64,000 nt of DNA from Occultella kanbiaonis (GTDB lineage: Bacteria > Actinomycetota > Actinomycetes > Actinomycetales > Beutenbergiaceae), in assembly GCF_009708215.1 (NCBI RefSeq), contig NZ_CP046175.1:2852001-2916000 (forward strand), in the 5' to 3' direction. The notes below the pieces were generated by a model that ran no database searches, was not told where the DNA came from, and worked only from the letters and a program-made list of their open reading frames with translations. Both the position numbers and the translations under genes were made by a program. Below are positions 41,468-51,530 of the stretch, piece by piece; within the stretch, counting starts at the first letter, position 1; each line of letters starts with the position of its first letter.

Positions 41468-42514
41468 TCAGTCCCAGAGCATGCCGGACTGCTTCGGGGG
41501 CGTCAGGCCGAGGTGGGCGAACGCCGCCGCCGTCGCGACCCGGCCCCGCGGAGTGCGGGCCATGAGGCCCTCACGGACCAGGAACGGCTCGACCACGGTT
41601 TCCACGGTCTCGGGCTCCTCCCCGACGGCGACCGCCAGCGTCGTCAGCCCGGCGGGGCCACCGTTGAATCGCTCACACAGGGCCCGCATGACGGACCGGT
41701 CCAGCCGGTCCAGCCCGAGTTCGTCCACCTCGAACACCTTGAGGGCGGCCATCGCGGCCGCGTGGTCGAGCGCACCGGTGCCGCGCACCTGCGCCCAGTC
41801 CTGCACCCGGCGCAGGAGCCGGTTCGCGATCCGGGGTGTGCCGCGGGACCGCTTGGCGATCTCCACGGCCGCGGACTCGGCGAGCTCGGCGCCGAGCAGC
41901 CGGGCCGAACGGCGCAGGACCGACTCCAGTTCCGCGGTCGAATAGAAGTCCATGTGGGCGGTGAAGCCGAACCGGTCGCGCAGCGGCGCGGGCAGCAGCC
42001 CCGAGCGGGTGGTCGCCCCCACCACGGTGAACCGGGGCAGCGACAACGGGATCGCCGTGGCGCCCGGCCCTTTGCCGACCACCACGTCCACCCGGAAGTC
42101 CTCCATGGCCAGGTACAGCATCTCCTCGGCGGGCCGGGCGAGCCGGTGGATCTCGTCGATGAAGAGGACGTCGCCCTCCTGGAGCGCGGACAGGATCGCG
42201 GCGAGGTCCCCGGCGTGCTGCACCGCTGGCCCCGACGTGAGCCGCAGCGCGCCATCGACCTCGGCGGCGATGATCATCGCGAGCGTCGTCTTGCCGAGCC
42301 CCGGCGGTCCCGCGAGCAGGACGTGGTCCGGGGTGCGGCCGCGAGCGTTGGCCGCGTCGAGCACGAGCGAGAGCTGGTCGCGGACCACCGGCTGGCCGAT
42401 GAACTCGGCGAGCCGCCGCGGGCGCAGGGCCGCCTCGGCGGCGCGGTCGAGCTCGTCCGCCTCCGCAGCGAGCAGGTGCTCGCCGAGCTGGTCCTGCTCG
42501 GAGTGCTCAGCCAC
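41468..42514 (-). CDS. ruvB: Holliday junction branch migration ATPase RuvB
   Basis: AAA+ motor of 348 residues that drives branch migration with RuvA. Walker A is [17 protein letters not shown], Walker B is [11 protein letters not shown], sensor 1 is [20 protein letters not shown], and the C-terminal DNA-binding winged helix ends [21 protein letters not shown] 42514 overlaps the ruvA end by 8 bases. ruvC-ruvA-ruvB is the normal actinobacterial order. Confidence 0.96.
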   Translation of the reverse strand: MAEHSEQDQLGEHLLAAEADELDRAAEAALRPRRLAEFIGQPVVRDQLSLVLDAANARGRTPDHVLLAGPPGLGKTTLAMIIAAEVDGALRLTSGPAVQHAGDLAAILSALQEGDVLFIDEIHRLARPAEEMLYLAMEDFRVDVVVGKGPGATAIPLSLPRFTVVGATTRSGLLPAPLRDRFGFTAHMDFYSTAELESVLRRSARLLGAELAESAAVEIAKRSRGTPRIANRLLRRVQDWAQVRGTGALDHAAAMAALKVFEVDELGLDRLDRSVMRALCERFNGGPAGLTTLAVAVGEEPETVETVVEPFLVREGLMARTPRGRVATAAAFAHLGLTPPKQSGMLWD

Positions 42515-43112
42515 GCGCACTCCCGCCCAGCTGCTGCAGGGCCGCGCGCAACACCGCACCGGTGTCCGCGGCGTCCAGCTCCCCCTCGGCCAGGACCTTG
42601 TCCACGGCGGCCTCGGCCTGCTTCGCCGCCCAGCCGAGACCGACCAGCGCTGCCACCACGTCCGCCTGCGACCCGGCCGGTGTCGGTGCCGGTCGGGCAC
42701 CCTCCTCGATCGCGGGACCGAGCCGGTCGCCGAGTTCCAGGACGATCCGCCGGGCGCCCTTGTCCCCGATCCCGGGCACCCGGGTCAGCGCTTTGAAGTC
42801 CTCACCGGCGACCGCGCGGCGCAGCCCGTTCGGCGTGTGTACCGCGAGCATCGCCAGTGCCAGCCGAGGGCCGACGCCGCTCACGGTCTGCAGCAGTTCG
42901 AAGACGTCCCGTTCCTCGTCGTCGGCGAAGCCGAACAGGGTCATCGAGTCCTCACGGACCACGAGCGTGGTGGCCAGCTTGACCTCGGCACCATCACGCA
43001 GCGTCGCGAGCGTGCCCGGGGTCGCGTGGATCCGGTACCCCAGTCCCCCGGCCTCGAGGACCGCCGCATCCAGCCCGACGTGCTCGACCCGACCTCGCAC
43101 CGACGCGATCAC
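42507..43112 (-). CDS. ruvA: Holliday junction branch migration protein RuvA
   Basis: Tetrameric junction-binding protein, 201 residues. Domain I begins [30 protein letters not shown]. The helix-hairpin-helix segments are [19 protein letters not shown] (with GVG) and [16 protein letters not shown] (with GIG), and the C-terminal RuvB-binding domain is [23 protein letters not shown]. The gap to ruvC is 67 bases. Confidence 0.95.
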   Translation of the reverse strand: MIASVRGRVEHVGLDAAVLEAGGLGYRIHATPGTLATLRDGAEVKLATTLVVREDSMTLFGFADDEERDVFELLQTVSGVGPRLALAMLAVHTPNGLRRAVAGEDFKALTRVPGIGDKGARRIVLELGDRLGPAIEEGARPAPTPAGSQADVVAALVGLGWAAKQAEAAVDKVLAEGELDAADTGAVLRAALQQLGGSARG

Positions 43113-43179
43113 CGACTACGACCTCCCGCTTGAACGAACATCCGTACGAGCACCCAGCGTATCCGAGCGCCGCGTGCGC

Positions 43180-43791
43180 CTACCCGCGACCCGCCGGTCG
43201 GGCGGTCACCCGCTGCGTCCTGCCCCCCGTGCGGGCGGCCGCCTCGGCGCGAGCCCAGGCCTGTTGGGCGGGCGTCTGCCGGCCGCCCTGGGTGCCGTGC
43301 ACCTGCCCGACGGCGTGGGCTCGCCAGGCGTGCGTGATCGCCAGGGCGAGGGCGTCCGCCGCGTCCGCCGGCTGGGGCCGCTCCTCGAGACCGAGGATGC
43401 GGCGCACCATCTCCTGCACCTGCGCCTTGTCCGCACGGCCGTTGCCGGTCACGGCGGCCTTCACCTCGCTCGGGGTGTGCAGGGCGACCGGAACCCCGGC
43501 CCGCGTGGCCGCGACCATGGCGAGACCGGCCACCTGGGCGGTGCCGGTCACGGTGCGGACGTTGTGCTGGGCGAACACCCGCTCCACCGCGACCGCGTCC
43601 GGCTCGAGCCGGCGGATCCACGCCTCCAGCTCGTCCGCGATGTGCAGCAACCGCTGCGCCGGGTCCTCGTCGGCCCCGGTCCGGGCCACGCCGACGTCCA
43701 CCAGTCGCAGGCTCCGGCCGCGACCGGCCTCGACGAGGCCCAGGCCGCAGCGGGTCAGGCCCGGGTCGACCCCGAGGATGCGGAAGCTCAC
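43180..43791 (-). CDS. ruvC: Crossover junction endodeoxyribonuclease RuvC
   Basis: Holliday junction resolvase of 203 residues. Starts [21 protein letters not shown] with the first catalytic Asp in GVDPG; the second acidic residue is in [13 protein letters not shown]; the Asp pair near the C-terminus is in [22 protein letters not shown] 43791 is chosen from the homologous N-terminus; the longer frame upstream is not conserved. The C-terminal tail is Ala/Gly/Arg-rich. An 82-base gap follows yebC. Confidence 0.95.
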   Translation of the reverse strand: MSFRILGVDPGLTRCGLGLVEAGRGRSLRLVDVGVARTGADEDPAQRLLHIADELEAWIRRLEPDAVAVERVFAQHNVRTVTGTAQVAGLAMVAATRAGVPVALHTPSEVKAAVTGNGRADKAQVQEMVRRILGLEERPQPADAADALALAITHAWRAHAVGQVHGTQGGRQTPAQQAWARAEAAARTGGRTQRVTARPAGRG

Positions 43792-43873
43792 CCCGTTACT
43801 CTCGCACCGCCGTCGGACATGGCGCGGTAGCGCCACGCACAACCCGCCGAGCATCGGCCCGAGCGGGCGGGGG

Positions 43874-44632
43874 TCAGTCGTTCTCGAGCTCGGCCATGAC
43901 CTCGTCGGAGGCGTCGAAGTTCGCGAACACGTTCTGCACGTCGTCGCTCTCCTCGAGGGCGTCGATCAGACGCAGTACCTTGCGCGCGCCGTCGGCGTCC
44001 ACCTCGATCTGGGTGGCCGGCACGAACTGGGCCTCGGCGGAGTCGTAGTCGATCTCCGCGCCCTGCAGGGCGGTGCGGACGGCCACCAGGTCGGTGGCCT
44101 CGCTGATCACCTCGAACGCCTCACCGAGGTCGTTGACCTCCTCCGCGCCGGCGTCCAGGACCGTCTCGAGGACGTCGTCCTCGCCCAGCTCACCGGACTT
44201 GGGCACGAGCACCACACCCTTGCGGGTGAACAGGTAGGACACGCTGCCCGGGTCCGCGAGCGATCCACCGTTGCGGGTGAAGGCGACGCGCACATCGGAG
44301 GCCGCACGGTTGCGGTTGTCGGTCAGGCACTCGACCAGGACCGCGACGCCGCCGGGACCGTAGCCCTCGTACATGATGGTCTGGTAGTCGGCGCCGCCGG
44401 CCTCGAGGCCGGAGCCACGCTTGACCGCGCGGTCGATGTTGTCGTTCGGGACCGAGGACTTCTTCGCCTTCTGGATGGCGTCGAAGAGGGTCGGGTTGCC
44501 CGCGGGGTCCCCGCCGCCGGTGCGCGCAGCGACCTCGACGTTCTTGACGAGCTTCGCGAACAACTGGCCCCGCTTGGCGTCGATCGCGGCCTTCTTGTGC
44601 TTGGTCGTCGCCCACTTTGAGTGACCGGACAT
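43874..44632 (-). CDS. yebC: YebC/PmpR family regulatory protein
   Basis: Widely conserved 252-residue protein (YebC/TACO1) linked to translation of difficult peptide motifs and, in some species, to DNA binding. Starts [25 protein letters not shown] with the usual [28 protein letters not shown] and the [22 protein letters not shown] segments. ATG 44632 begins 4 bases after the pdxT stop, so the genes share an mRNA. This yebC-ruvCAB adjacency is standard. Confidence 0.95.
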   Translation of the reverse strand: MSGHSKWATTKHKKAAIDAKRGQLFAKLVKNVEVAARTGGGDPAGNPTLFDAIQKAKKSSVPNDNIDRAVKRGSGLEAGGADYQTIMYEGYGPGGVAVLVECLTDNRNRAASDVRVAFTRNGGSLADPGSVSYLFTRKGVVLVPKSGELGEDDVLETVLDAGAEEVNDLGEAFEVISEATDLVAVRTALQGAEIDYDSAEAQFVPATQIEVDADGARKVLRLIDALEESDDVQNVFANFDASDEVMAELEND

Positions 44633-44636
44633 GTCC

Positions 44637-45314
44637 CTACCCTCTTCTCATTACCCGTGCTGCTTCCAGATCCGCCGTCGCGGCGGACTCCTCGCGACGG
44701 CGGTGCGCGAGCACCAGGTCGACGAAGGCCCGGTGGACCCGATGGTCCGATCCGATCTCCGGGTGGAAGGCCGTGGCCATCAGCACCCCCTGGCGTACGG
44801 CGACGATCCTACCCGCCGCCGGCCCCGACCTCACCGTGGCCAGGATCTCGACGTCCGGCCCGACCTCCTCGACCCAGGGCGCCCGGATGAAGATCGCGTG
44901 CAACGGCTCGTCGCCCTCCCCGGCCCCGAGCAGCGGAGCGTCCAGGTCCTCCTCGAAGGAGTCGACCTGCCGCCCGAACGCGTTCCGGCGGACCGTCATG
45001 TCGAGACCACCGACCGTGCCCTGCCCACCGGCGCCGTCCAGGATCCGGTCCGCGAGCAGGATCATCCCGGCGCAGGAGCCGTACACGGGCAGGCCGTCGG
45101 CGATCCGCGCGCGCAGCGCCTCGTACAGCTCGAAGACCTTCAGGAGCCGGTCCATCGTGGTCGACTCCCCACCGGGGATCACCAGGCCCTCGACGGCGGC
45201 GAGCTCGCTCAGCCGGCGCACCGGCACCACCTCGGCGCCGCTCGCCAGGAGGGCATGGGTGTGCTCGCGGACATCCCCCTGCAGGGCCAGGACGCCGATC
45301 AGCGGGCCGCTCAT
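44637..45314 (-). CDS. pdxT: Pyridoxal 5'-phosphate synthase glutaminase subunit PdxT
   Basis: Class I glutaminase of 225 residues that supplies ammonia to PdxS. Catalytic triad motifs: [14 protein letters not shown] (Gly-Gly-Glu-Ser), Cys81 in [14 protein letters not shown], and His/Glu in [16 protein letters not shown] 45314 overlaps the NUDIX gene stop by 4 bases. The NUDIX gene separates it from pdxS, which is an unusual arrangement. Confidence 0.94.
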   Translation of the reverse strand: MSGPLIGVLALQGDVREHTHALLASGAEVVPVRRLSELAAVEGLVIPGGESTTMDRLLKVFELYEALRARIADGLPVYGSCAGMILLADRILDGAGGQGTVGGLDMTVRRNAFGRQVDSFEEDLDAPLLGAGEGDEPLHAIFIRAPWVEEVGPDVEILATVRSGPAAGRIVAVRQGVLMATAFHPEIGSDHRVHRAFVDLVLAHRRREESAATADLEAARVMRRG

Positions 45315-45841
45315 TCGGACACCTCGCCCAGGTGCCGGACGGTCCCGTCCCACCCGTCGAGCAGCGAGCGGGTCACCTCGACCAGTTCCGCGGGGAAGAC
45401 CTCCACCGTGACCTCCGCCAGGGCGTCCAGGTCCCACCACCGCATCTCGTCGACGAAGTCCCGCTCGATCTCGGTCCAGCCGGCCTCGCTCAGTTCCCCT
45501 GGCGAGGCGATCCGGGCCACGAAGAACTCCTCGTCCTGCCGGACGTCCCGGGCGAAGAAGTCGAAGATCGCGGAGCGGGTCAGCACCGGGCCGACCAGGG
45601 TGGCGGGGTCCACGCTCAGCCCGGTCTCCTCGACGACCTCACGCACGGCCGCCTCGCGGGGGCTCTCCCCCGCGTCGATCCCGCCGCCGACGGTGAACCA
45701 CCAGGACCGCTCGGGCTGGTCGACGTCGTGACCGCGCACGAGCAGGAGCCGGTCCGCGTGGTCCAGCAGGAGCACCCGGGCGGCCTTGCGGAAGTACCGG
45801 CCGTCAGGGCCGAGACGCCACTCCGGGCCGAGGTCGTTCAC
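45311..45841 (-). CDS. NUDIX hydrolase between pdxS and pdxT
   Basis: A 176-residue NUDIX hydrolase. The Nudix box is intact: [24 protein letters not shown], matching GX5EX7REUXEEXGU. The substrate (a nucleoside diphosphate derivative) is unknown. GTG 45841 is preferred to the TTG at 45844, because it gives a 4-base GTGA overlap with the pdxS stop and matches the local pattern. The gene is tightly coupled on both sides, so it is part of the pdx transcript; a NUDIX gene is often nearby in actinobacteria, but not between the two synthase subunits. Confidence 0.88.
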   Translation of the reverse strand: MNDLGPEWRLGPDGRYFRKAARVLLLDHADRLLLVRGHDVDQPERSWWFTVGGGIDAGESPREAAVREVVEETGLSVDPATLVGPVLTRSAIFDFFARDVRQDEEFFVARIASPGELSEAGWTEIERDFVDEMRWWDLDALAEVTVEVFPAELVEVTRSLLDGWDGTVRHLGEVSE

Positions 45842-46767
45842 CAACCGCGCTCGGCGAGCCGGTGCGGCACCGGGATGTCGTCGACGTTGATGCCGACCAT
45901 AGCCTCGCCCAGCCCGCGGGAGACCTTCGCGATGACGTCGGGGTCGTCGTAGAACGTGGTGGCCTTGACGATGGCCGCGGCGCGCTGCTCGGGGTTGCCG
46001 GACTTGAAGATCCCGGACCCGACGAACACACCCTCGGCGCCGAGCTGCATCATCATCGCCGCGTCCGCGGGGGTCGCGATGCCGCCGGCGGTGAACACCA
46101 CGACGGGTAGCTTTCCGTTCGTGGCGACCTCCTTGACGAGGTCGTACGGTGCCTGCAGCTCCTTGGCGGCCAGGTACAGCTCGTCCTCGGGCAGCGAGGT
46201 GAGGCGGCGGATCTCGTCGCGGATGGTACGCATGTGCGTGGTCGCGTTGGAGACGTCGCCGGTGCCGGCCTCACCCTTGGAGCGGATCATCGCCGCACCC
46301 TCGGTGATCCGGCGCAGTGCCTCGCCGAGGTTGGTGGCACCGCACACGAACGGGACCGTGAACTGCCACTTGTCGATGTGGTGGGAGTAGTCCGCCGGAG
46401 TGAGCACCTCGGACTCGTCGATGTAGTCCACGCCGAGGCTCTGCAGCACCTGCGCCTCGACGAAGTGGCCGATCCGGGCCTTGGCCATCACCGGGATGGA
46501 CACGGTCTCGATGATCGAGTCGATCATGTCCGGGTCGCTCATCCGGGACACGCCGCCCTGGGCGCGGATGTCCGCCGGGACCCGCTCGAGGGCCATCACG
46601 GCGACCGCGCCGGCGTCCTCGGCGATCTTCGCCTGGTCGGCGGTCACCACGTCCATGATGACGCCGCCCTTGAGCATCTCCGCCATGCCGCGCTTCACGC
46701 GGGCGGTGCCGACCTCGGGGGCTGCGGCGGTGGGCTCGGAGTGCGCTGACTGGGACTGCTCGGACAC
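45838..46767 (-). CDS. pdxS: Pyridoxal 5'-phosphate synthase lyase subunit PdxS
   Basis: TIM-barrel enzyme of 309 residues forming PLP from ribose 5-phosphate, glyceraldehyde 3-phosphate and ammonia from PdxT. Motifs include [59 protein letters not shown] with a catalytic Lys, and [13 protein letters not shown]. The start is GTG 46767 with AGAGGT upstream. A -10-like TAAACT (46809-46814) is about 35 bases from the transcript start. The two catalytic lysines appear intact. Confidence 0.96.
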   Translation of the reverse strand: MSEQSQSAHSEPTAAAPEVGTARVKRGMAEMLKGGVIMDVVTADQAKIAEDAGAVAVMALERVPADIRAQGGVSRMSDPDMIDSIIETVSIPVMAKARIGHFVEAQVLQSLGVDYIDESEVLTPADYSHHIDKWQFTVPFVCGATNLGEALRRITEGAAMIRSKGEAGTGDVSNATTHMRTIRDEIRRLTSLPEDELYLAAKELQAPYDLVKEVATNGKLPVVVFTAGGIATPADAAMMMQLGAEGVFVGSGIFKSGNPEQRAAAIVKATTFYDDPDVIAKVSRGLGEAMVGINVDDIPVPHRLAERGW

Positions 46768-46828
46768 GTTGACCTCTGATCGAAGGTGGGGTGGGGGCGT
46801 GAGCCACCAGTTTAGTCCGCGGACCGGC

Positions 46829-48124
46829 TCAGGCGGGACCGACGCCGCGGGCGTTCGTGGTGAACACGTGCCGGTCGCGCTGGACCATGTTCAGCAGCTC
46901 GTGCTCGCTCTGCGAGGCACGCAGGTCCGCGCGTCCGGTCAGGACCCGCTGGCGCAGGTACGCCAACGAGGTCGCGTCGCGCTGGAACGAGCGCATCGCC
47001 TCCTTGGCCCGTTCGCCGTACCCGTCGGACCAGGTCCTGGCCTGCCCGCGCATCCGCAGCGAGGAGAGCATCTCCACCTCGTGCGGGGCGAACCAGCCCG
47101 CCTGGGCGTACTCGGACAGGCGCGCCCGGATGACGTCGGCCTCCTGTCTTCGCAGCCAGGCCAGCAGCACGACGGTCGCGATGAACAGCGGCACCTGGAT
47201 CACGAGGTAGAGCAGCACGAAGTTGTTGCCGAGGCTGGCGCTGCCGTTCCAGAGGGCGTGCAGCCCCATCGCGCCGACGAGGCCGACCGGGAACGCGAAC
47301 ACCACGACGCTGGCCCGGCTCGACCGGGCCGCCATCCCGAGCGCGATACCGACGCAGGAGGTGAACAGGGCGTGCGCGAACGGCGAGAAGATGCCGCGGA
47401 GCACGAAGACGGTCCAGACCTCGTCGGCGTTCTGGGAGAAGTACAGGATGTTCTCCGTGAACGCGAACCCGGCGGCCACGGTCGCGGCGTACACGACGCC
47501 GTCGACCGGCCCGTCGAAGTGCTGCCGCCGGAACAGGAAGATGAGCAGCACACCGATGCCCTTGACCAGTTCCTCGACCACCGGGGCGACCACCACCGCG
47601 CCGAGGGTGTTGGCCCCCTGCGCGTCGAGCGTCTGCTCGTAGATCCACTGGATGATCGCGGTGTTGATCAGCAGCGCGCTGAGCACGGACACCCCGGCGC
47701 CCCAGAGCAGCGCGAGGACGAGCATCCCCTTCGGCTCCGGCTCCCACCGGTCCAGCCAGCGCACCCCGAGCAGCACGATCGTGAGCGGGATGAGCGCCAG
47801 GAAGAACGCCGCCGTGGTCTTCCCGACCCCGGTCTGGTACATGATGATGATGAGCGCGATGACCAGCGTGACGGCGCCGAGGGAGTACCCGATCACGTTG
47901 AACAGGTGCCTGTTGCTGCGCCGCTGACCGGGCGCCCAGACCTGCTCGATCGGGCCGGTGGTGTTCGGTGGCGGGGCCACCGCGGCGTTCATGGTGCCCC
48001 AGTCCGCCGGCGACGGTGCGAACCCGCCCGGACGGTACGCCGTCGGGTAGGCCTGCCGCTGCGGCTGCTGGGCCGGCGGGCCGTTCCCGCTCGGGCCGCT
48101 CGGGTAGCCGTACTGGTTCGACAT
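46829..48124 (-). CDS. PrsW-family intramembrane metalloprotease with cytosolic tails
   Basis: A 431-residue membrane protein of the PrsW/rhomboid-like CAAX-protease group. A Gly/Pro/Gln-rich N-terminal tail (about 1-65) is followed by eight or so membrane spans. Motifs are VVEELVKG (Glu-Glu pair), [19 protein letters not shown] and MGLHALWN, with the conserved Glu/His residues. The C-terminal ~85 residues are cytosolic and charged. PrsW cleaves an anti-sigma factor in Bacillus; the substrate here is unknown. A -10-like TAAGGT (48132-48137) ends 7 bases before ATG 48124, suggesting a leaderless mRNA. Confidence 0.85.
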   Translation of the reverse strand: MSNQYGYPSGPSGNGPPAQQPQRQAYPTAYRPGGFAPSPADWGTMNAAVAPPPNTTGPIEQVWAPGQRRSNRHLFNVIGYSLGAVTLVIALIIIMYQTGVGKTTAAFFLALIPLTIVLLGVRWLDRWEPEPKGMLVLALLWGAGVSVLSALLINTAIIQWIYEQTLDAQGANTLGAVVVAPVVEELVKGIGVLLIFLFRRQHFDGPVDGVVYAATVAAGFAFTENILYFSQNADEVWTVFVLRGIFSPFAHALFTSCVGIALGMAARSSRASVVVFAFPVGLVGAMGLHALWNGSASLGNNFVLLYLVIQVPLFIATVVLLAWLRRQEADVIRARLSEYAQAGWFAPHEVEMLSSLRMRGQARTWSDGYGERAKEAMRSFQRDATSLAYLRQRVLTGRADLRASQSEHELLNMVQRDRHVFTTNARGVGPA

Positions 48125-48131
48125 GGCCCCA

Positions 48132-48137
48132 ACCTTA
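48132..48137 (-). promoter_or_regulatory. Candidate -10 box of the PrsW-type gene (leaderless)
   Basis: TAAGGT on the minus strand ends 7 bases before ATG 48124 and overlaps the stop codon of the LemA-like gene. Confidence 0.45.
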
Positions 48138-48725
48138 GGGCCTGGCGCTCTCCATCTGGACGGTCAGCGCGTCGTCCATCTCGAAGGTCTGGGGCAGCTT
48201 GGCCCGCCCGGCCAGGTGGAACGTGCGCACGAGCGTGGTGTCCCGCATACCGATGATCTGGACCACGGCATCGTTGTGGAACCGGCGGGCCAGCTGCACC
48301 CGGTAGTTCGCCTGGGCGAGCCGCTCGAGCAGGTCCCGGCCGCCGGGCTCCGCGGCGAGGTGCGCCTGGTCCTGCCCGCCGCCGAGCGCTGCGCGCAGGG
48401 CCTGGGTCAGTTCGCTCTCCGCCTGGCCGCGGGTGTCGTCCGTGCTGGCGGGATCACCGGCGTCGTCGCCGACGAGTCGTCTCGCCTCGACGGCGGCCCG
48501 CCATGCGGCGTCCCCGACGATCAGGGCACTGGCGGCGTCCAGGACCCCCGACTCCGCCAGGGCGACGGCCACCTCCGCGCGCCGCACCAGCTGCGCGTCC
48601 AGCGTGGCGCGCGAGGAGAGCTCGCGCTGGTGCAGCCGGTCCAGCCGCTGCGCGATCCGCCAGAGCAGGAATCCGGCCAGTGCCACGGCGGCGATGACGA
48701 CCAGCGTGATCTCGGCGCCGCTCAT
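48135..48725 (-). CDS. LemA-like membrane protein
   Basis: A 196-residue protein with a single N-terminal membrane span (about 6-23), then a helical region (LDRLHQRELSSRATLDAQLVRRAEVAVAL) and a C-terminal segment AQANYRVQLARRFHNDAVVQIIGMRDTTLVRTFHLAG. The last part resembles the NDAV...F pattern of LemA proteins, but the family call is tentative. Function is unknown. ATG 48725 overlaps the pimA stop by 4 bases, so it belongs to the phosphatidylinositol mannoside gene run, and PrsW follows it. Confidence 0.6.
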   Translation of the reverse strand: MSGAEITLVVIAAVALAGFLLWRIAQRLDRLHQRELSSRATLDAQLVRRAEVAVALAESGVLDAASALIVGDAAWRAAVEARRLVGDDAGDPASTDDTRGQAESELTQALRAALGGGQDQAHLAAEPGGRDLLERLAQANYRVQLARRFHNDAVVQIIGMRDTTLVRTFHLAGRAKLPQTFEMDDALTVQMESARP

Positions 48726-49885
48726 CGACCGTCACCCCGCCCGAACAGGCGACCGAGGAGCGAGCGCGGTTCCGCGGTCTGGTGCTCGGTCACCATCGCG
48801 TACACGTCGAGGATCCTGGCCGCCACCCGGTCCCAGTCGAAACGCCCGACGGCGGTGCGTGCGTAGGCACGTCGTCGCTCCATCTCCGCGGGGTCGGCGA
48901 GGGCACCGATGATCGTGCCGGCCAGCGAGTCCGGGTCGCCCGTGGTGAACAGGAAGCCGGAGCCTCCGTCGTCGAGGACCCGGCGGAACGCGGGCAGGTC
49001 GCTGGCCACCACCGAGGCCCCGGCGCTCATGGCCTCGACGAGCACGATGCCGAAGCTCTCCCCACCGAGCTGTGGCGCCACGTAGAGGTCGGTGGCGGCG
49101 AGCATGGACGCCTTCTCCGCATCCGTGATCGGCCCGAGTTCCTCAAGGGCGCCGGCCCGGTCCCCCAGAAGCTGCCGGGCCTCGGACATGTCCCCCTTGC
49201 CTGCGATCAGGAACCGGGCGCCGGGATGGACGTCCAGGATCGCCGGGGCGGCGGCGGCGAGGACAGCCAGGCCCTTGCGGGGCTCGTCGAGCCGGCCGAG
49301 GAAGGCGATGGTCGGCGCCTGCGGCGTGCCGCGCCACCGTTCGGCGGGCTCGGCGGTGGCGAACACCTGCGTGTACACGCCGTTCGGGATGACGACGGCG
49401 TCGCCACCCATGTGTTCGACGATGGTGCGCCGCGCGTCCTCGGACACCGCGATCCGGGCGCTGATCCGTTCCAGGCCCGGCCGTGCCAGCGGGTATCCGA
49501 GCTGCATCGCCCGGGAGCGGAGCTGGGCGCTGTGGAACGTGGCGACCACCGGCGCCTCGGACTGCATCAGGGCGATCAGTCCCACCGACGGAGCGAGCGG
49601 CTCGTGGATGTGCACGACGTCGAAGTTCCCGGCAGACAGCCAGGACCGGGTCTTCGCCGCGACCACCGGCCCGAACGAGAGCCGAGCCACCGAGCCGTTG
49701 TAACGGACCGGCAGCGCCCCACCGACGGAAACGAGGTAGTCCGGGACCGGGGTGTCCTCGTCCGCGGGCGCCAGGACGGACACCTCGTGACCGAGTTCGA
49801 GGAACTTCTCGGCCAGGTCGCGGATGTGGAACTGCACGCCGCCTGGCGCGTCGAAGGAGTACGGGCAGACCAGGCCGATCCTCAT
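48722..49885 (-). CDS. pimA: Phosphatidylinositol mannosyltransferase PimA
   Basis: GT-B glycosyltransferase of 387 residues that adds mannose from GDP-mannose to phosphatidylinositol at the cytosolic membrane face, the first PIM step. Motifs include RIGLVCPYSFDAPGGVQFHIRDLAEKF at the N-terminus, the acceptor region HEPLAPSVGLIAL, and the GT-B donor site FGRLDEPRKGL-type IAFLGRLDEPRKGL with GGESFGIVLVEAMSAG. ATG 49885 is the homologous start. It overlaps the acyltransferase stop by 4 bases. Confidence 0.94.
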   Translation of the reverse strand: MRIGLVCPYSFDAPGGVQFHIRDLAEKFLELGHEVSVLAPADEDTPVPDYLVSVGGALPVRYNGSVARLSFGPVVAAKTRSWLSAGNFDVVHIHEPLAPSVGLIALMQSEAPVVATFHSAQLRSRAMQLGYPLARPGLERISARIAVSEDARRTIVEHMGGDAVVIPNGVYTQVFATAEPAERWRGTPQAPTIAFLGRLDEPRKGLAVLAAAAPAILDVHPGARFLIAGKGDMSEARQLLGDRAGALEELGPITDAEKASMLAATDLYVAPQLGGESFGIVLVEAMSAGASVVASDLPAFRRVLDDGGSGFLFTTGDPDSLAGTIIGALADPAEMERRRAYARTAVGRFDWDRVAARILDVYAMVTEHQTAEPRSLLGRLFGRGDGR

Positions 49886-50862
49886 GGCGCCTGCTCCACG
49901 CTCGCACGGGCCAGCCGGTCCGGGTCCAGGTCCGCGGTGAACACCTTCTGCAGCATGTGCCAGTCCTCCGGGTGCTCCCGCACCCGCGCCGCCCAGACGT
50001 CGAACCAGAGCTGCGTGAGGACCTGGGTGCGCTCCTCCCGGGCCGCACCACCAGAACCTTGGCGCGCACCGCCGTCGGGCAGGTCGACGAAGTCGCAGAA
50101 CTCGATGACGATGCCCCACGGGCTGCGCGCGGCCCGCCTGCGAGCCCCGGTGAGTCGCTCGTAGTGGATGAACACCGGGGACAGTACCGACCGGGAGGCG
50201 ATCGCCAGGGCCGCGGGGCCCGGGGCCACCCGCATCGGGACGTCGCCGAGGAGCACCTCCACGCCGGACCGGGACAGGTCCCGGTCCGCCAGCAGCGGGA
50301 TCAGAGCCGGGTCGCGGGCCTCGGAGATCAGCCGCCGGAACACCCCGGAGCCGCGCTCGTACGGCACGATGACCATGCCCAGGCCCTCCCGGAAGGCAAG
50401 GAACTCCCGGAACAGCGCCTCCGGCTCGAGCTTCTCGGCGACGGTCACCACCCGGCCGACGTGCTCCTGCGCCCAGGCGCCGGCGAGGTCCCAGTTACCG
50501 GCGTGGCCGAGTGCCATCACCACCGAGCCGCCACCCTGAACGTGCGCCCGGACCGCCTCGGCACCAATGGCCCGCACCCGGGCATCCCGCTCCGCTGCAG
50601 TCATCGACGGCAGCTGGAACGACTCGCAGTAGTACCGCATGTACGAACGCATCCCGGCGCGGGACAACCGGCGCAACGCCCGGGTGTCGGCCTCTGGCCG
50701 CACCCGGGCGAGGTTCGCCTCGAGCTGACGCACCCCACCGATCCGGGCGGCATGCGCACCGAGGGCGATCACGTCGAAGATGCCGCGAGCCAGGGCTCGG
50801 GGCATCTTCCCGACAACCTTCCACGCGATCTGGAACGCCTTCGCGGGGTCCGGTCGTCTCAT
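49882..50862 (-). CDS. Phosphatidylinositol mannoside acyltransferase (PatA-like)
   Basis: Acylates PIM1/PIM2 on a mannose residue; membrane-associated enzyme of the LpxL/HtrB family, 326 residues. The catalytic HX4D motif is His120 and Asp125 in ALGHAGNWDLAGAW, followed by the conserved Glu-containing GMVIVPYERGSG and DRDLSRSGVEV. ATG 50862 (MRRPDPAKAF) overlaps the pgsA stop by 4 bases. Order pgsA-acyltransferase-pimA matches mycobacteria. Confidence 0.88.
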   Translation of the reverse strand: MRRPDPAKAFQIAWKVVGKMPRALARGIFDVIALGAHAARIGGVRQLEANLARVRPEADTRALRRLSRAGMRSYMRYYCESFQLPSMTAAERDARVRAIGAEAVRAHVQGGGSVVMALGHAGNWDLAGAWAQEHVGRVVTVAEKLEPEALFREFLAFREGLGMVIVPYERGSGVFRRLISEARDPALIPLLADRDLSRSGVEVLLGDVPMRVAPGPAALAIASRSVLSPVFIHYERLTGARRRAARSPWGIVIEFCDFVDLPDGGARQGSGGAAREERTQVLTQLWFDVWAARVREHPEDWHMLQKVFTADLDPDRLARASVEQAP

Positions 50863-51530
50863 GCTTGCGATCCTCCCCCGTCGCGGCCCGCCGTGTCGCG
50901 CTGCGCCGTGTCCCGCGCGTCGGCCTGCCGGTACACCGTGGCGGTGCGTTGGCCGACCGTGTACAGACTGGCCAGGGCGAGCAGACAGAGCGCGAGGACG
51001 AGCACCGCGATCGGGGCGCCGAGCCCGACGGCGAGGGTCGCCACGAGCGCCACGATGAGCCGGTCCGCGCGTTCGGCGAGGCCGACCTTGGCCGTGAAGT
51101 CCAGGCCCTCCGCGCGAGCCCGGGCGTAGGACACCAGGCTGCCAAGGATCAGGCACGCGAGGGCGGCGATGATGCCGGGCATCCGCCAGTCGCCGTCGGG
51201 CGCGTTCACGAAGTACAGGATCAGGCCGGCGAAGATCGCCGAGTCCGAGATCCGGTCCATCGTCGAGTCGAGGTAGGCACCGAACTGGCTGGTCCGCCCG
51301 ATCTGGCGCGCCATCAGGCCGTCGATCGAGTCGGTCAGGACGATCACGCCGACCACCAGCGCGCCGACCACCAGGTAGCCCTGCGGGAACAGGATCAGGG
51401 CGGTGGCGGAGGTGGCCACGGTGCCCGCGATGGTGACCGCGTCCGGGCTGATCCCGAGACGCACGAACAGACGGGCGACCGGCCCGAACACCGCGGAGGT
51501 GAAGCCGCGGCCGCGGCTACCGAGCACCAT
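50859..51530 (-). CDS. pgsA: Phosphatidylinositol phosphate synthase (CDP-alcohol phosphatidyltransferase)
   Basis: Transfers phosphatidyl from CDP-diacylglycerol to inositol 1-phosphate. The 223 residues have about six spans and the full signature DX2DGX2ARX8GX3DX3D in DSIDGLMARQIGRTSQFGAYLDSTMD (67-92). The context next to PIM genes identifies it as PI-phosphate synthase rather than phosphatidylglycerophosphate synthase; sequence alone cannot prove this. The start ATG 51530 overlaps the HIT gene by 14 bases. Confidence 0.92.
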   Translation of the reverse strand: MVLGSRGRGFTSAVFGPVARLFVRLGISPDAVTIAGTVATSATALILFPQGYLVVGALVVGVIVLTDSIDGLMARQIGRTSQFGAYLDSTMDRISDSAIFAGLILYFVNAPDGDWRMPGIIAALACLILGSLVSYARARAEGLDFTAKVGLAERADRLIVALVATLAVGLGAPIAVLVLALCLLALASLYTVGQRTATVYRQADARDTAQRDTAGRDGGGSQA

